NCBI GenBank assembly: GCA_001557505.1
Contig: LSAX01000002.1
Span: 1,674,001-1,738,000 of the forward strand
Origin: Reticulascus tulasneorum
Taxonomy: Eukaryota; Ascomycota; Sordariomycetes; Glomerellales; Reticulascaceae
DNA: 64,000 bases
Direction: 5' to 3'
Position numbers and translations under genes: made by a program. Under the pieces are notes generated by a model. That model was not told the origin of the DNA and did not search any database. It saw only the letters and a program-made list of their open reading frames with translations. This document shows, piece after piece, positions 45,004 through 55,477 of the stretch; the stretch's first letter is position 1, and every line of letters begins with the position of its first letter.

Positions 45004-46155
45004 ATGGACTTGTTTTCTCCAAATGATCACTGCGAGGAGCTGAAGGCTCCGGGATACGTGAATCTCACCGTCTCGTTGTGAGTTAATCGATCAACACTCC
45101 TTTGTCCCCGTTTCCAACACTGACACGGCCGTAAACAGCATCATTCTAATCGGCCTCGTGATTTCCTATCTTCCTCAACACTACCGCATCATCTCCCGCG
45201 GCACCTCCGAAGGCATCTCGCCGTATTTTGTGTTGCTAGGGACCACCTCGGCCACCTCCGGCTTCGCCAATATACTTACAGTCCCCCCGTCTCGGCAAGA
45301 TATCGCATGCTGTAAGCAGCTAGAAACATTCGATTGTGTTGCTGGGTTGTTGGGAATCGCACAACTGGGGGTGCAGTGGATTAGCTTTGCGTTTATGTAT
45401 GACCTCCCCCTTCCAGGTTGATACACCATGCTAATCGCTCTACTAGACTCGTACTGTTCCTCGTCTTCTTCCGATATGATGACGCGAACGTGCCCTCCGA
45501 CGAGATCAGTACTGCTCCGCCAAAGTGGCATACTGCTGTCCTGGTCGGCTCCTTGTGTTTCTTCCACGGACTCATCGTCGTTGTTCTAACTGTCGTCTTC
45601 GCCATTGCCCTCCCAAGCCACTTGACATTCTGGGCCAATCTACTTGGAGTTATGGCAGCAAGCCTTGCCGCAGTGCAGTATCTTCCTCAGATTTGGACGA
45701 CATACCATCTCAAGCATATTGGAAGCTTAAGCATACCCATGATGTGTATCCAAACACCCGGTGGAATCCTCTTTGCGGGCAGCTTGTTCGTTAGGTTAGG
45801 TTGGGAAGGCTGGAGCACTTGGGGCATATTCATCTTGACTGCATTCATGCAAGGAGTACTGCTCTTCCTGGCCGTCTACTACGAGTTCACCGAGAGTCAC
45901 CATGAACCACAGTCTCCCGAGGGGTTTGCGGACGAGCCGAGACGGCCTGGCCCCAACAGGACATATTCTGAAGGATGGGAGCAGGGCTTGCCTGGTCCAT
46001 ACACTGCCCACCCTGAACGCTACGCCGAAACGGAAGAAGAGCTGGAACGCCTCCACGACCGAGAAGAGAGGCAAGTGGCAATGGAGACAAGACCCCTCCT
46101 ACGACCGGGAGGTATTGGTGACCCTAACAGGAACTACAATACTACTCGCGACTAG
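45004..46155 (+). CDS. PQ-loop repeat membrane protein
   Basis: Exons 45004-45077, 45139-45396 and 45447-46155; 346 residues. Seven predicted membrane segments carry two PQ-loop motifs: LVISYLPQHYRII (first repeat) and AAVQYLPQIWTTY (second), each followed by SEGIS or SLSIPMM as is normal. PQ-loop proteins (cystinosin, Ypq1-3, SWEET relatives) move small solutes across vacuolar or lysosomal membranes; the substrate here is not readable. The C-terminal about 70 residues are acidic and Arg-rich and cytosolic (RYAETEEELERLHDREERQ). The last acceptor was chosen as CTACTAG (AT|A, giving ILVLFLVFFRY), because it keeps the fourth segment continuous; CTTCCAG upstream breaks the frame. Confidence 0.87.
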
Positions 46156-47329
46156 ATATTGTCCGTCGGACAAACGATTTCTTCTGGAAAAAGGCTCCTT
46201 GGCATTCTATTTAGATATCACCGGTAACAAGGTGGTTGGAGTCTTACATGATACTGGTAGCTGCAATAGAGATATCCTGCAGGAACTTACCCCCAATCCT
46301 GGTCTGAATCTGAGTAGACTTTTGAAAGCTGTCTGAGCGGGAGAAACACCCTGTATAGATCGCCAAGTCTATCGTTCTTCGTCCGAATTTTTAGAGCGAG
46401 GGTCTGAGCACATGCCTCAAGTTCCTTGCGGGAAGTTTTGGCTTGCATGGGCCGATGCTACGTGTGTGCCTTGCACCAGGCACAGAATCGAACGATTGAG
46501 TATTCCATGCATCGACTCCAGGAAGCGATCACCGTTGCACTGACGAACTGCGACATGGTATTCTTGCCAGGGACTCCGGCTCTTCCGCCATCTCTCAGAA
46601 ATACCGTAGCCGTTGCGGGCTTCTGTTAAATTTACCAGTCTTTTCTTCTTGTTTCTGTTTGTTGTTTTGGTGCAACTCCTGGATGTGTGCCACACGACGA
46701 CGGTGCGGCCACCCTTCAGTTCCAGCTCCTGAACTTACACCAGAAACACTTCTCCTTCATAGTCCTGCTATTTTCTTTTTAAACTCCAAGAGATGCGGGA
46801 ACCGGAACCAGAGAACAGCCTGCGCATTGACGTTTTGCTACTAGGGGACATTCAGCCAACGGAATGACTGGCGCACATGCGGCACTTGGGACACGGGACG
46901 CGGGGAAAGATCTGCTTCCTGGAACATGGCCGCGGCGGTTCGTCTCAACTCACCATTATCCGGGCGCATTCTCACCAATTCGCAAAAAGCCACTGCATTT
47001 TGCAAGACGATCAAGTAGAAACCTGAAAATTCTCCGAAGAGCACATCAATCTCCCAGATGGCTGGGCATCTACACGGCATCACTCGCCTAGCTTCAGGAT
47101 GAGTTCGACCAGTCCGTATAAGTCTCTCATGTCCACTTCCTCCCGCCCGTTAACCATCTTCCCAAAACTAGTCTCTCTCTTCTCTCTTTCTGTTCGCCAA
47201 TGGCGCTCGTTGTTCGATAATTCTTTTCTCTCGGTTCGTCTTCCTAGACGTTCGGTCTTTTCCTCAGTGTAGCTCTTTGCGTTTTCTTTCTTCCAACATT
47301 CTTTAGCCAATTCCGGAGTAGACTTCAAG
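46156..47329. other. Spacer upstream of the PAN-like gene
   Basis: 1.17 kb with a pyrimidine-rich leader (about 47130-47310). An open frame beginning ATG at 47129 is hydrophobic near its start but is not joined to the downstream gene by clear splice sites. No other gene. Confidence 0.45.
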
Positions 47330-48775
47330 ATGCGTCTAGACACTCGACAGAGCGACATTTGCCCGGGCGCAAATGGCACGACCATTGGTGTGGCACAGAG
47401 CTTCAACTTGTTCTGTGGGTCGAATCTCGAGGCCAATACGATCGGATCGATAGAGGCCAATAACATCCAGGAATGCGCCGAGACATGCGCTTTCTTCCAT
47501 CCCAAGTGTGAAGGTGTTACTTTCAACGGTCGGGAAGGATGTCTCTTCAAGGCCGGTATCATCCCGGAGGGCACACGACCGAGCCGATTTACCGACTCAG
47601 CAGTAGCACTCTTCCCTCTGATGCCTGCCTCAACCTGCGCAGACGGCAGCCAAGCGTTGGCCGGTTCCAACTTCAATCTGTTCTGCGGGCAGATCTTTAA
47701 TGGGGGCGATTTGACACAGACCCATCACCAGACACTCGAGGGTTGCATGCGTGATTGTGCCGTCACTACCGGCTGCACCGGCTTTTCGTTCGACCAAAGT
47801 CTGGGGCAGGGCTTCATGAACTGCTACATGAAGAATGCAATCACCGAGAGTGGCCTTGTTGGTCTGACCGGCATCGACTCTGGCGTCATTGCAGCCGCTG
47901 CGGGTAGCCCGCCGGCTGTCGTCGCACCAGTCCCGGCGCCAATATTCCCAAGTGTGCCGGCAGTTTTGCCAGCACCACCAGCTACTACGGTAATAATATC
48001 CCAACCAGCCGAGACCGTTACTGCGGCGCCGCTCCCGGCGTCAACTGTTGTGGTATCGCAAGAACCAAGCACAGTCACGGCTCAGCCTCAGCCCTCTCCA
48101 GAGCCCCCTGCTGATCCCGTTCAGGTCCCGGGATTCATTACTGTCCCGACTCCCGCGGTGCCCGTAGAGCCGGCCACCACAGCGGGTGGCGCGTTCATTA
48201 CCCTGAATCCTCCTCCTCTTATTCCTGGCTCCGAGGCCGTGACTGCTGTTACATCGCAAACCACAGTGGCTATCTTCACTTCGGAGTCCACTGTCATCAG
48301 CATCACACAGGTTGTTCCCGTAACCATCACTACATTCCGTCCCATGTCTGGAACTCCCGAGGCGAATGCCACTCCCGGCGCGAATTCAGAGGCGGCACCA
48401 GTAACAGCTGCTGCAGGTGGCTCGAACAACCTGTCATGGGTAGCGGCGCCTGTGGTTGGCGGAATTGCTGCCATACTTGTGGTCGTCGTCATGTTCGTCA
48501 TGTTCCGAAGACGACGAAGTGAGTCACGCTCTAGCTGGAGCTGGCGGCCGTCCTTCGGTTTCATATCATCCCGCAAATCATCGTCCAGCTCATCAAAAGG
48601 ATGGCGTAGGTCATGGTTCGGATACTGGAGATCGGGGGCGGAGAGGCTAGATGACCTTCCTGAAGAGAAGGGGAGGATCCCCGTATATGAAGTGAAGGCT
48701 GGCAGGGCGGAATTGAGGGACCAAGACAACCCCCTAAGGCAGAACAACCCCAACGGGATATTTAGCAGGAACTGA
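47330..48775 (+). CDS. Single-pass membrane protein with two PAN/apple-like modules
   Basis: Single open frame, 481 residues. Two Cys-rich modules of about 75 residues (CPGANGTTIGVAQSFNLFCG ... CAETCAFFHPKCEGVTF, and CADGSQALAGSNFNLFCGQI ... CMRDCAVTTGCTGFSFD) have the spacing of PAN/apple domains, which bind sugars or proteins. A Pro/Thr/Val-rich stalk (about residues 190-370) follows, then one transmembrane helix (WVAAPVVGGIAAILVVVVMF) with an RRRR stop-transfer, and a cytosolic tail rich in Ser, Arg and Trp. The layout is that of a cell-surface protein, yet the N-terminus (MRLDTRQSDICP) has no signal peptide and an in-frame stop lies four codons upstream. A missed 5' exon is the likely reason. 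Confidence 0.78.
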   Translation: MRLDTRQSDICPGANGTTIGVAQSFNLFCGSNLEANTIGSIEANNIQECAETCAFFHPKCEGVTFNGREGCLFKAGIIPEGTRPSRFTDSAVALFPLMPASTCADGSQALAGSNFNLFCGQIFNGGDLTQTHHQTLEGCMRDCAVTTGCTGFSFDQSLGQGFMNCYMKNAITESGLVGLTGIDSGVIAAAAGSPPAVVAPVPAPIFPSVPAVLPAPPATTVIISQPAETVTAAPLPASTVVVSQEPSTVTAQPQPSPEPPADPVQVPGFITVPTPAVPVEPATTAGGAFITLNPPPLIPGSEAVTAVTSQTTVAIFTSESTVISITQVVPVTITTFRPMSGTPEANATPGANSEAAPVTAAAGGSNNLSWVAAPVVGGIAAILVVVVMFVMFRRRRSESRSSWSWRPSFGFISSRKSSSSSSKGWRRSWFGYWRSGAERLDDLPEEKGRIPVYEVKAGRAELRDQDNPLRQNNPNGIFSRN

Positions 48776-49880
48776 TGTGCAAGGCTACGTCTCCCAAGCG
48801 GCCATAGCAAGTTTTCGGAGTTCTGGGTGTCGAAAGACACAAGGGTCACTCGGCGGGCTGGCCGGTGAGATGGATTGATTAGATGAACCATCTCGGCGGC
48901 GTTGAGGTATGGGATACCATCACTTGTAAGGCTGGCTCGTTGTATTTTAATAGGCAGGAATCCGAATCATGATATTTATGCATAGTCTAGAGGACTTTAA
49001 TCCAATACTCTTATAACCCGCTGCGACCAATTCCAGAATATGTCCTGGGAAGAAAGGATTCAAACACCGTCGACATTCCGATGCGTACGTCCATAGCATT
49101 AAGCCCTATTCTTTGGCCAGTGAATGATGAGTGTGTCATTTATTTTATACTACTAGCTACTTGTGGTAGGTAATACTAGTCATACATGCATATGCAGTGG
49201 TAGTGTGTGCAGCTGTGAGCGAAATCAGTGTCCTACTCACTGACACTCTTTAAATATATTAGAGGCACAGACACAATAAGTACATATTAGCTCTTTGTCC
49301 ACACTTTGTCCACACTTTGTACCTCACGGGCACTTCACCGAGGACTAGGATATGCGTTTTGCCGAAATCCGATCACCGCAGCCTTTCAGATTTGCTGGGA
49401 ATACCAGGCGCCTATAAGTCAACGTGCCCCAAATTGGGGTTTCCACTCGTCGCCAGCAACGACTTGATCACGATGGAAGCTAGACACCATCCCTGATCTG
49501 GACACACGTAAGTCCGTATTGTATGACAGATACCCCATTCCCGGACTTAGGCCTCGAACCACCAGCCTCTTCGCACATACACCACCGGGCCTCTTTCGAC
49601 AGAAGTCATGGCCTTCCTTGGCGATGGTAATGGGAGGGGAGGGCAAGGCTGCATTGACGCCACATTTACGCTTCTTCGTGCGGTCTGGGCCTAGGCTTGA
49701 ACCGCCGCGTCGCGCCGACTAACGACAATGTGGCGTTCCAGAGTTGTTCAGCTGAACGCTCTGTGAAACAGAGCCTTGCCATGTTGCATTTTATCTTCCC
49801 TTCTCCTTCATCGCTAATGTTGGAGTTGCCTCCTTTTCTCTTCTTTACTCGACCGCCTGACGCAACGGGCACGAAACGCG
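48776..49880. other. Spacer upstream of the STAND gene
   Basis: 1.1 kb, partly AT-rich (49100-49330). Nothing recognised. Confidence 0.45.
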
Positions 49881-50163
49881 ATGGCAGAACCTACCTCAAT
49901 TCTTGGCGCCATCAGCGCATCTCTGCATCTCACAGAGAAGATCTTGGAGTTCTCCTCGGGTTTCAGACATGCACCGCAAGAGGCTGCCGACCTCATGACC
50001 GAAGTTATGTTTATCGGCCACTCAATTAGCTCCCTTTGCGCACATCTCGAGCGCGAGAATGCCAAGGGAAGCGACAACTTCGCCCGAGTCTCAAAAGTAT
50101 TTTCCGCCGGCTGGAGTGGCCCTTTCAAAGACGCGATGCTCTCCTTGCTGTAAAAGCTCTTCA

Positions 50164-50199
50164 TCGCTATGCCCAGATCTTTCGCTATGCCCAGATCTT
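50164..50199 (+). repeat. Perfect 18-base tandem duplication in the STAND gene
   Basis: Two identical 18-base units, 50164-50181 and 50182-50199, each encoding the six residues RYAQIF in the downstream frame. Each unit also contains CCCAG, so a splice acceptor is duplicated too. Confidence 0.95.
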
Positions 50200-53100
50200 C
50201 CACTTTGCGGTGAACATGGATGCCATGTGAGTTCTACTGCCTCGGTCTGGATGCAGAGCAGCACTTAACCCCACCATGTTTCCACCAGTTCAACAGTGTC
50301 GCTCTCACAACATGATGCCCTCCATGAAATACAGAGCAAGCTAGATGATATGGATGGGAGGTGGCATAGCCAATTGACGACAGGCACCGACGAGCTTCGT
50401 GAGATACGAGATGCTGTCGCTGACCTTTCTTCGATCACCACTGGCATTAGCCACGTCACCTCAACTGTCGAGAAGCTCGACGCAGGTCAGTTGCTGAAGG
50501 AATGTCGAGGCTCTGGCTTCAGTTTAACAATAGCGAATTATAGATCGAGAGTTAGCACGACTCCTGGGCCATCTGCCTCCTCTGCCGTATCGAGAGCGGC
50601 ACAGGGACCTTCAGCTTCGCCGGATGGAGGGCGCAGGACAGTGGATCATGGAAACAACGAAGTTCGCCGTTTGGAGAGACGGACCCAAGCACCTGGACAA
50701 TACCATATGGTGCAACGGCCAACCTGGAGCCGGCAAGACATACCTGGCGTGAGTTTCGCACAACGCTCAAGCCCAGCTGGGGCCGAAGCAGGCTGACCTT
50801 GCAATCCCGATAAGCTCGGTGATCATTGATCATCTGGAAACCCTATCCTCTCGAAACCGCAGCAAAGTCCTCTCCTTCTACTTTGACTATAAGCAGCAAT
50901 CGGAACAAACGCCGTTCAAGATCCTACAGACTCTTCTGCACCAGCTCCTGTCGACCTTCGCTACGGTGCCTGCATCAATCCGAGAAATCCAGAAAAGATC
51001 ACAACAGCTCAGTATGTTCCAAATTGGAACGAGCTCAAGTGGGCCTTCATTTCTCTTTGCAACGAAAGCTCGGACCGCGTATTTATTGTAATAGATGCGT
51101 TGGACGAATGCGACGAGAGTGCCAACCGCGGGCCGATCCTCGAGCTGCTCCAAGACTTCATGGCATCCCAGGTGCGGTTGTTGATCACCAGCAGACCGTT
51201 TCCGCCGGACATCGAAGACCTTCTCGGCGAGCGGACCCAGATTCTCGTTGAGGCATCCGAATCGGACATTCGTGCTTTTGTCCTTCAACAGATTGCTAAG
51301 TCGATACGCATGAAGAAGATCATTTTGACAACGATCTCCGCGAGAAGATCACGACCAAGATTATGAAAACTTCTGGAGGGATGTTAGTTGACACTCTGCT
51401 CCACGGCGCTTGACATCGCTAATAGCTGGACACATAGGTTTCTGCTGCCCGCGCTGCAGATTAACAACGTCCTGAGCCAGACCACCCGCCGTCAGGCAAT
51501 TGCTGCGCTTGAGACCATACCGACGAAGCTGGGCGACGCCTTGGACCAAACTCTGGATCGCATCAAAGCCCAGTCCTCAGAGAGCGACTCAAGAGCCAAA
51601 CTGGCTCTCGGAGTACTTATGTGGCTATCGACGGTTCGCCGTCCTCTTACTCCAGCAGAGCTACAATACGCAATTGCTATTTCAACCGACCTCAGCATTC
51701 CACAGATGAATGATCTCACGGATCCGGCCTTTTTTGTCGACTGTTGCTTCGGTCTTGTTTCAATCGATAGTGAGAAATCTGTCATACGACTCGTCCACTT
51801 GTCTATCAACGAGTACCTCCAGGCTCGGAAAGCAACTCTGTTCCCCAACGCGGACAGTATTATTGCGTGCTCATGCCTAGCATATCTCCAGGTTACGTCC
51901 CGTCTCGGGGGAGATTTCGAAGACCTCGCGGCGGTGGATCCCGTGGTAGATTGCTTGGTCGAGGAAGCGCCGCTTTTACCCTACTGCTGTGACGAATGGG
52001 GACACCACGCAGCCGCGGGCTTCGACTCCAACGTGGATCAGAGCATCCAAGAGTTCCTCTCATCCGGCTTACCACTGGAATTCTGGCTCCGAGTCCTGCA
52101 CGCACGAGTGGCGAAGCACAATCGCTACGGATATGACAGAGAAGAATGGCTGCGAGAGGCCGCATATCTGAATAGGGGAATCTCCCGTCTTCATATCGCA
52201 GCGATTTATGGTATCAGGCTTCTTGCCGAAAGATGCGCCAGCAATGAAGCAATGGAAGCCAATCCGCGCGACGTCTGTCTCACCACCCCGTTAATGGCTG
52301 CAGCAGGCCTAGGAAGAGAAGAGGTGTTCGACCTCCTGTTATCCCGTTGCTGCAACGGAGATGTGAATGCCACAGACGCAGCTGGGCTCACCGCTTTGGT
52401 CCACGCGGCCAAGACACCAAATTTCAAGCTCGTCCCAAAGCTACTGAACTCACTACTTGCCGTCGACGTCAACGCAGGATCGCCACTGGCTTTTGCTGCT
52501 CAACATGACACCATAGAATCACGGCAAATAGTGTCCCTACTCCTAGACCATCCGCGCCTGGATCCAAACCAATGGGTCCAGGATGAAGGTAGCGACCGAT
52601 TGCACCCGCCCTGGTACTGCTTTGCGATACAAGGGCAGATAGACATGCTCACCAGCCTGCTTGCAAAGCCCGGCTTTGACCCCTGGCGTTGGGGCTCGCC
52701 TGCCGGGCATCTTACACATTTTTGCAATTACTTGCTGAACTCTGATTATGGCGCCCCTGAGATGGTCTCCGACGATACTGAAAGTCAGTGCAGTAAGTTT
52801 GCCGCACTGCGACTGCTGGACTCAGATGCAAGATTCCCCATGCCGCACCGCGTGATCCCTAAGCTGCTCTGGGCACCCGTCTACTATGCATATACGGATG
52901 TTGTGCCAGAAAAATATTGTGTTGACTGGATGAACATTTGGGAAAACGGAGACTGCCCGAGGAAAGATTTCAAGCAATCGTTTATCGAAACCGGCGTTTC
53001 GTTCAACTTTGTCGACTCCAACGGCTGCGGATTTCTGCATTATCTAGCGCAAGAAGGACATGACGAGGATATCAAGTTTCTTCTCAGTCGAGGTATAAAT

Positions 53101-53902
53101 GTTGATGGTGCGGGCAGCGACGGGCAAACGCCTCTCTTCCTCGCTGTCGAGAAAGGCCACGAGTCCACCGTTCGCATCCTGCTGGAGGCGGGGGCGAACC
53201 CTTCGACGAGCGATAACGACGGCTGGACCGTACTCCATTGTGCTGCCTGGAAAGGCAACCGGTCTATTGTAGAGATGCTCCTTGAACGAGGAGCGAGAAC
53301 AAACGTTGCCAACAACCTGGGGGAGACTGTCCTTCATGTGTCAGCTAGGTCGGAAGGTGGATTCGATGTTATTCCATTGCTCCTCAGCCTTAAGGTCGAC
53401 CTTAATGCCATAGACAAATTTGGAGCATCCGCCCTCGAAGAAGCAGCCAGACATGCGCGCGAACCGGCTTGCAAGGCACTATTGGAGAGCGGAGCGTCGC
53501 TGAAAGCCTCTCCCTTCTCATCTCACATGCTCTCCATTGCTATTGTGACAATGAATGCCGGGGTGAACAAGCTGCTCCTTGCCTACATGGACGCCGAAGA
53601 CGAAGCAGCTCAGACTATATATGGAATGAGTGTCCTGGACTTCCTCTCCCAATGGCCCAAGGAAATCGTCACGGCAATGGGATACATTCATCCCAATAAC
53701 GTGCCAACCTATAAGCAAACACCTGGGCCTGTCAGACGGCAACAGCTGCTGAAGCACTTGCTGACTCGGTTGCAGGCGGCAATCGAGGGCGGCAGGGTCT
53801 TTAAAGACGGGCTACTGTGGCGAGCCAGCTTCCAATTGATGCTCTTGAGCGATGACGACGCAGCGCTGATCGTCCTGGAGCAAACTGCGGACGAGAAAAC
53901 GC

Positions 53903-53912
53903 GGGGGGGGGG
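53903..53912 (+). repeat. G10 run at a frame change
   Basis: Ten consecutive G bases after the ankyrin region. Upstream sequence reads in one frame and the ZZ-like finger in the next; the run length is one short (or two long) for continuity. Confidence 0.85.
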
Positions 53913-54235
53913 AAGGTTCGCTTCAACGACAGCGAGTGCGATAACTGCTTCACGGAGGAGCCTCATCTGGGGATCCTCCTCAAGTGCAGAACATGCCCGC
54001 TCGTAACGTTGTGCGGAAAGTGCCGCGATAACAGGACTTGGGGCGGAGAGAATGGGTGGACAAGGTGCCATACTGCAAGAACCACGAGTTCATGGCATAC
54101 CCGCGTGAAGTCTGGAAGACCTTGGCACCCGGGGTGGTCAACGAGGAGGGTCAGAATCTCCAGGAGTTCTTGGTTAGCTTGAAGGAGAATTATGAGGCAG
54201 AATACCTCGCGACACTCAGCATTGAATCATCTTGA

Positions 54236-55477
54236 AGGCGTAGGTGTGCATCACTGGATCTCAGATCGCACCAGGAAGAAATGTGTCGCAGGTTTTGCTA
54301 CCATGTCTATTCATGTTCTCGCGATTTCAGCTGTTTCTAATGCCAGATACCACCCAGTTTCCTCCTATTCATGCAGCAGACTCGTGAACCCTTGATCTAA
54401 ACAAGTCGTCAGTCGTGGCCGGGTAAAACGGTGCTACGCTTCATCACTAAGTCTCGGTATGAGTATCTATCATCCGCCCTGCTTATCCTTCCCACCATCC
54501 TCATGAGTCTCATTCGCAGTATGGCAAGCCTGGGTGAACTTCTTGGCAGCAAATCACAACATCCAAAGTCAACCCGAATCCATTAGCACTAGCAGTCACT
54601 CACCGCCGCAGCGCTTGCCGTCGCAGACGCAGTCCTCGTCGCAGTCGCCGAACTCGTACCGTCAACCTCCTCCACGGCCACATGCAAGATCACATAGACC
54701 TTGGCCCGAGCTGTCAAACCACCCCGGGCCACCATAAAACCCTATAAAGGGCAGCGATATGAGCGCTGCTGCGGCCCTTCCCGATTTCACATCAACCCCT
54801 GTGTCCCGAACAGCATAATTACAGTACAGCGAAGTCTAGCGCAGACGATGACATGGGGAGCCGCTTGGAACTTGTTAGGATAAAAATAACCCGGCTTAGA
54901 ACTCTTTATATACTGTACTGTAATGGAATGCGTACACTGAACATGGCGGGTACTATAGTGGCCCGTTGCAGCATCCTAGAGCCTGATAGCGTCTTCCTGC
55001 GATTAGGAGTCTATTCTTTTGCTGGTCCAAGCGATTTGCTGCCTGATATATCCGGGTTACTGAAGCACCTAATTAGTGAGGTAGACAAAGACCAATGCAT
55101 GTGCGGTCTAAGCTACCTACCTAAGGCAGGTTGGGGTCGAGCTGAGGTTGGGTCATCATTGCGAACCGGGGCACATGGTTGCGCTCGTATGGTGATTGGT
55201 CCGAGCTGAGAGGAGTCAATTGTGTCATATCGACTCATCCGAGCTTCCCTCTCTCCCCTTATCAACCTCGACGAGTGGGATTAGACTTTCAATCTTCCTG
55301 GCTATAGAGGGTATCTAGAGTGGAAGAACCTACAGCTAGACATACATTTTTTTTTCTTTTCCTTTTCTTTTCCTTCCTTGTTCGTATATTGACAGGAAGA
55401 AGCGCTGCAGTTCCGAAGCTCAGATCCCACGCACGTCCTTATCGCGCACACGTACTCTGATCCTACCTATTGAAATC
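54236..55477. other. Spacer between STAND and R3H-associated genes
   Basis: 1.24 kb. Contains a pyrimidine tract (55349-55376) just before the R3H gene and a minus-strand Cys-rich short frame (54600-54658) described in the findings. No firm gene. Confidence 0.4.

Larger units (their letters stand above)
49881..54235 (+). pseudogene. STAND/NLR-type protein gene (NACHT, ankyrin, ZZ-like finger), frame broken
   Basis: Segments: 49881-about 50226 (helical N-terminal domain opening MAEPTSILGAISASLHLTEK), 50289-50485, 50544-50748 (Walker A in WCNGQPGAGKTYLA), 50815-about 51382 (Walker B FIVIDALDECDES, then LLITSRPF), and 51438-54235 (winged-helix region, about nine ankyrin-type repeats, ZZ-like finger, conserved tail). 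Clean introns are 50227-50288 (GTGAGT), 50486-50543 (GTCAGT), 50749-50814 (GTGAGT) and 51383-51437 (GTTAGT). Five frame changes, all of the same sense (one base short), occur near 50145, 50993-50996, 51323-51326, 53903-53912 and 54040-54043. Such proteins work as inflammasome-like sensors in fungal incompatibility or antiviral-type cell death. The breaks mean either a decayed gene or assembly errors. Individual frames are otherwise well kept, with no nonsense mutations. Confidence 0.8.

Noticed and set aside
49540..49720. GTTCGA/TTGAACC motifs resembling tRNA T-loops
   Set aside because: No pairing T-stem or acceptor stem could be formed on either strand.
54853..55209. 118-codon frame before the R3H gene
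   Set aside because: No domain or family resemblance; ends in promoter-like sequence.
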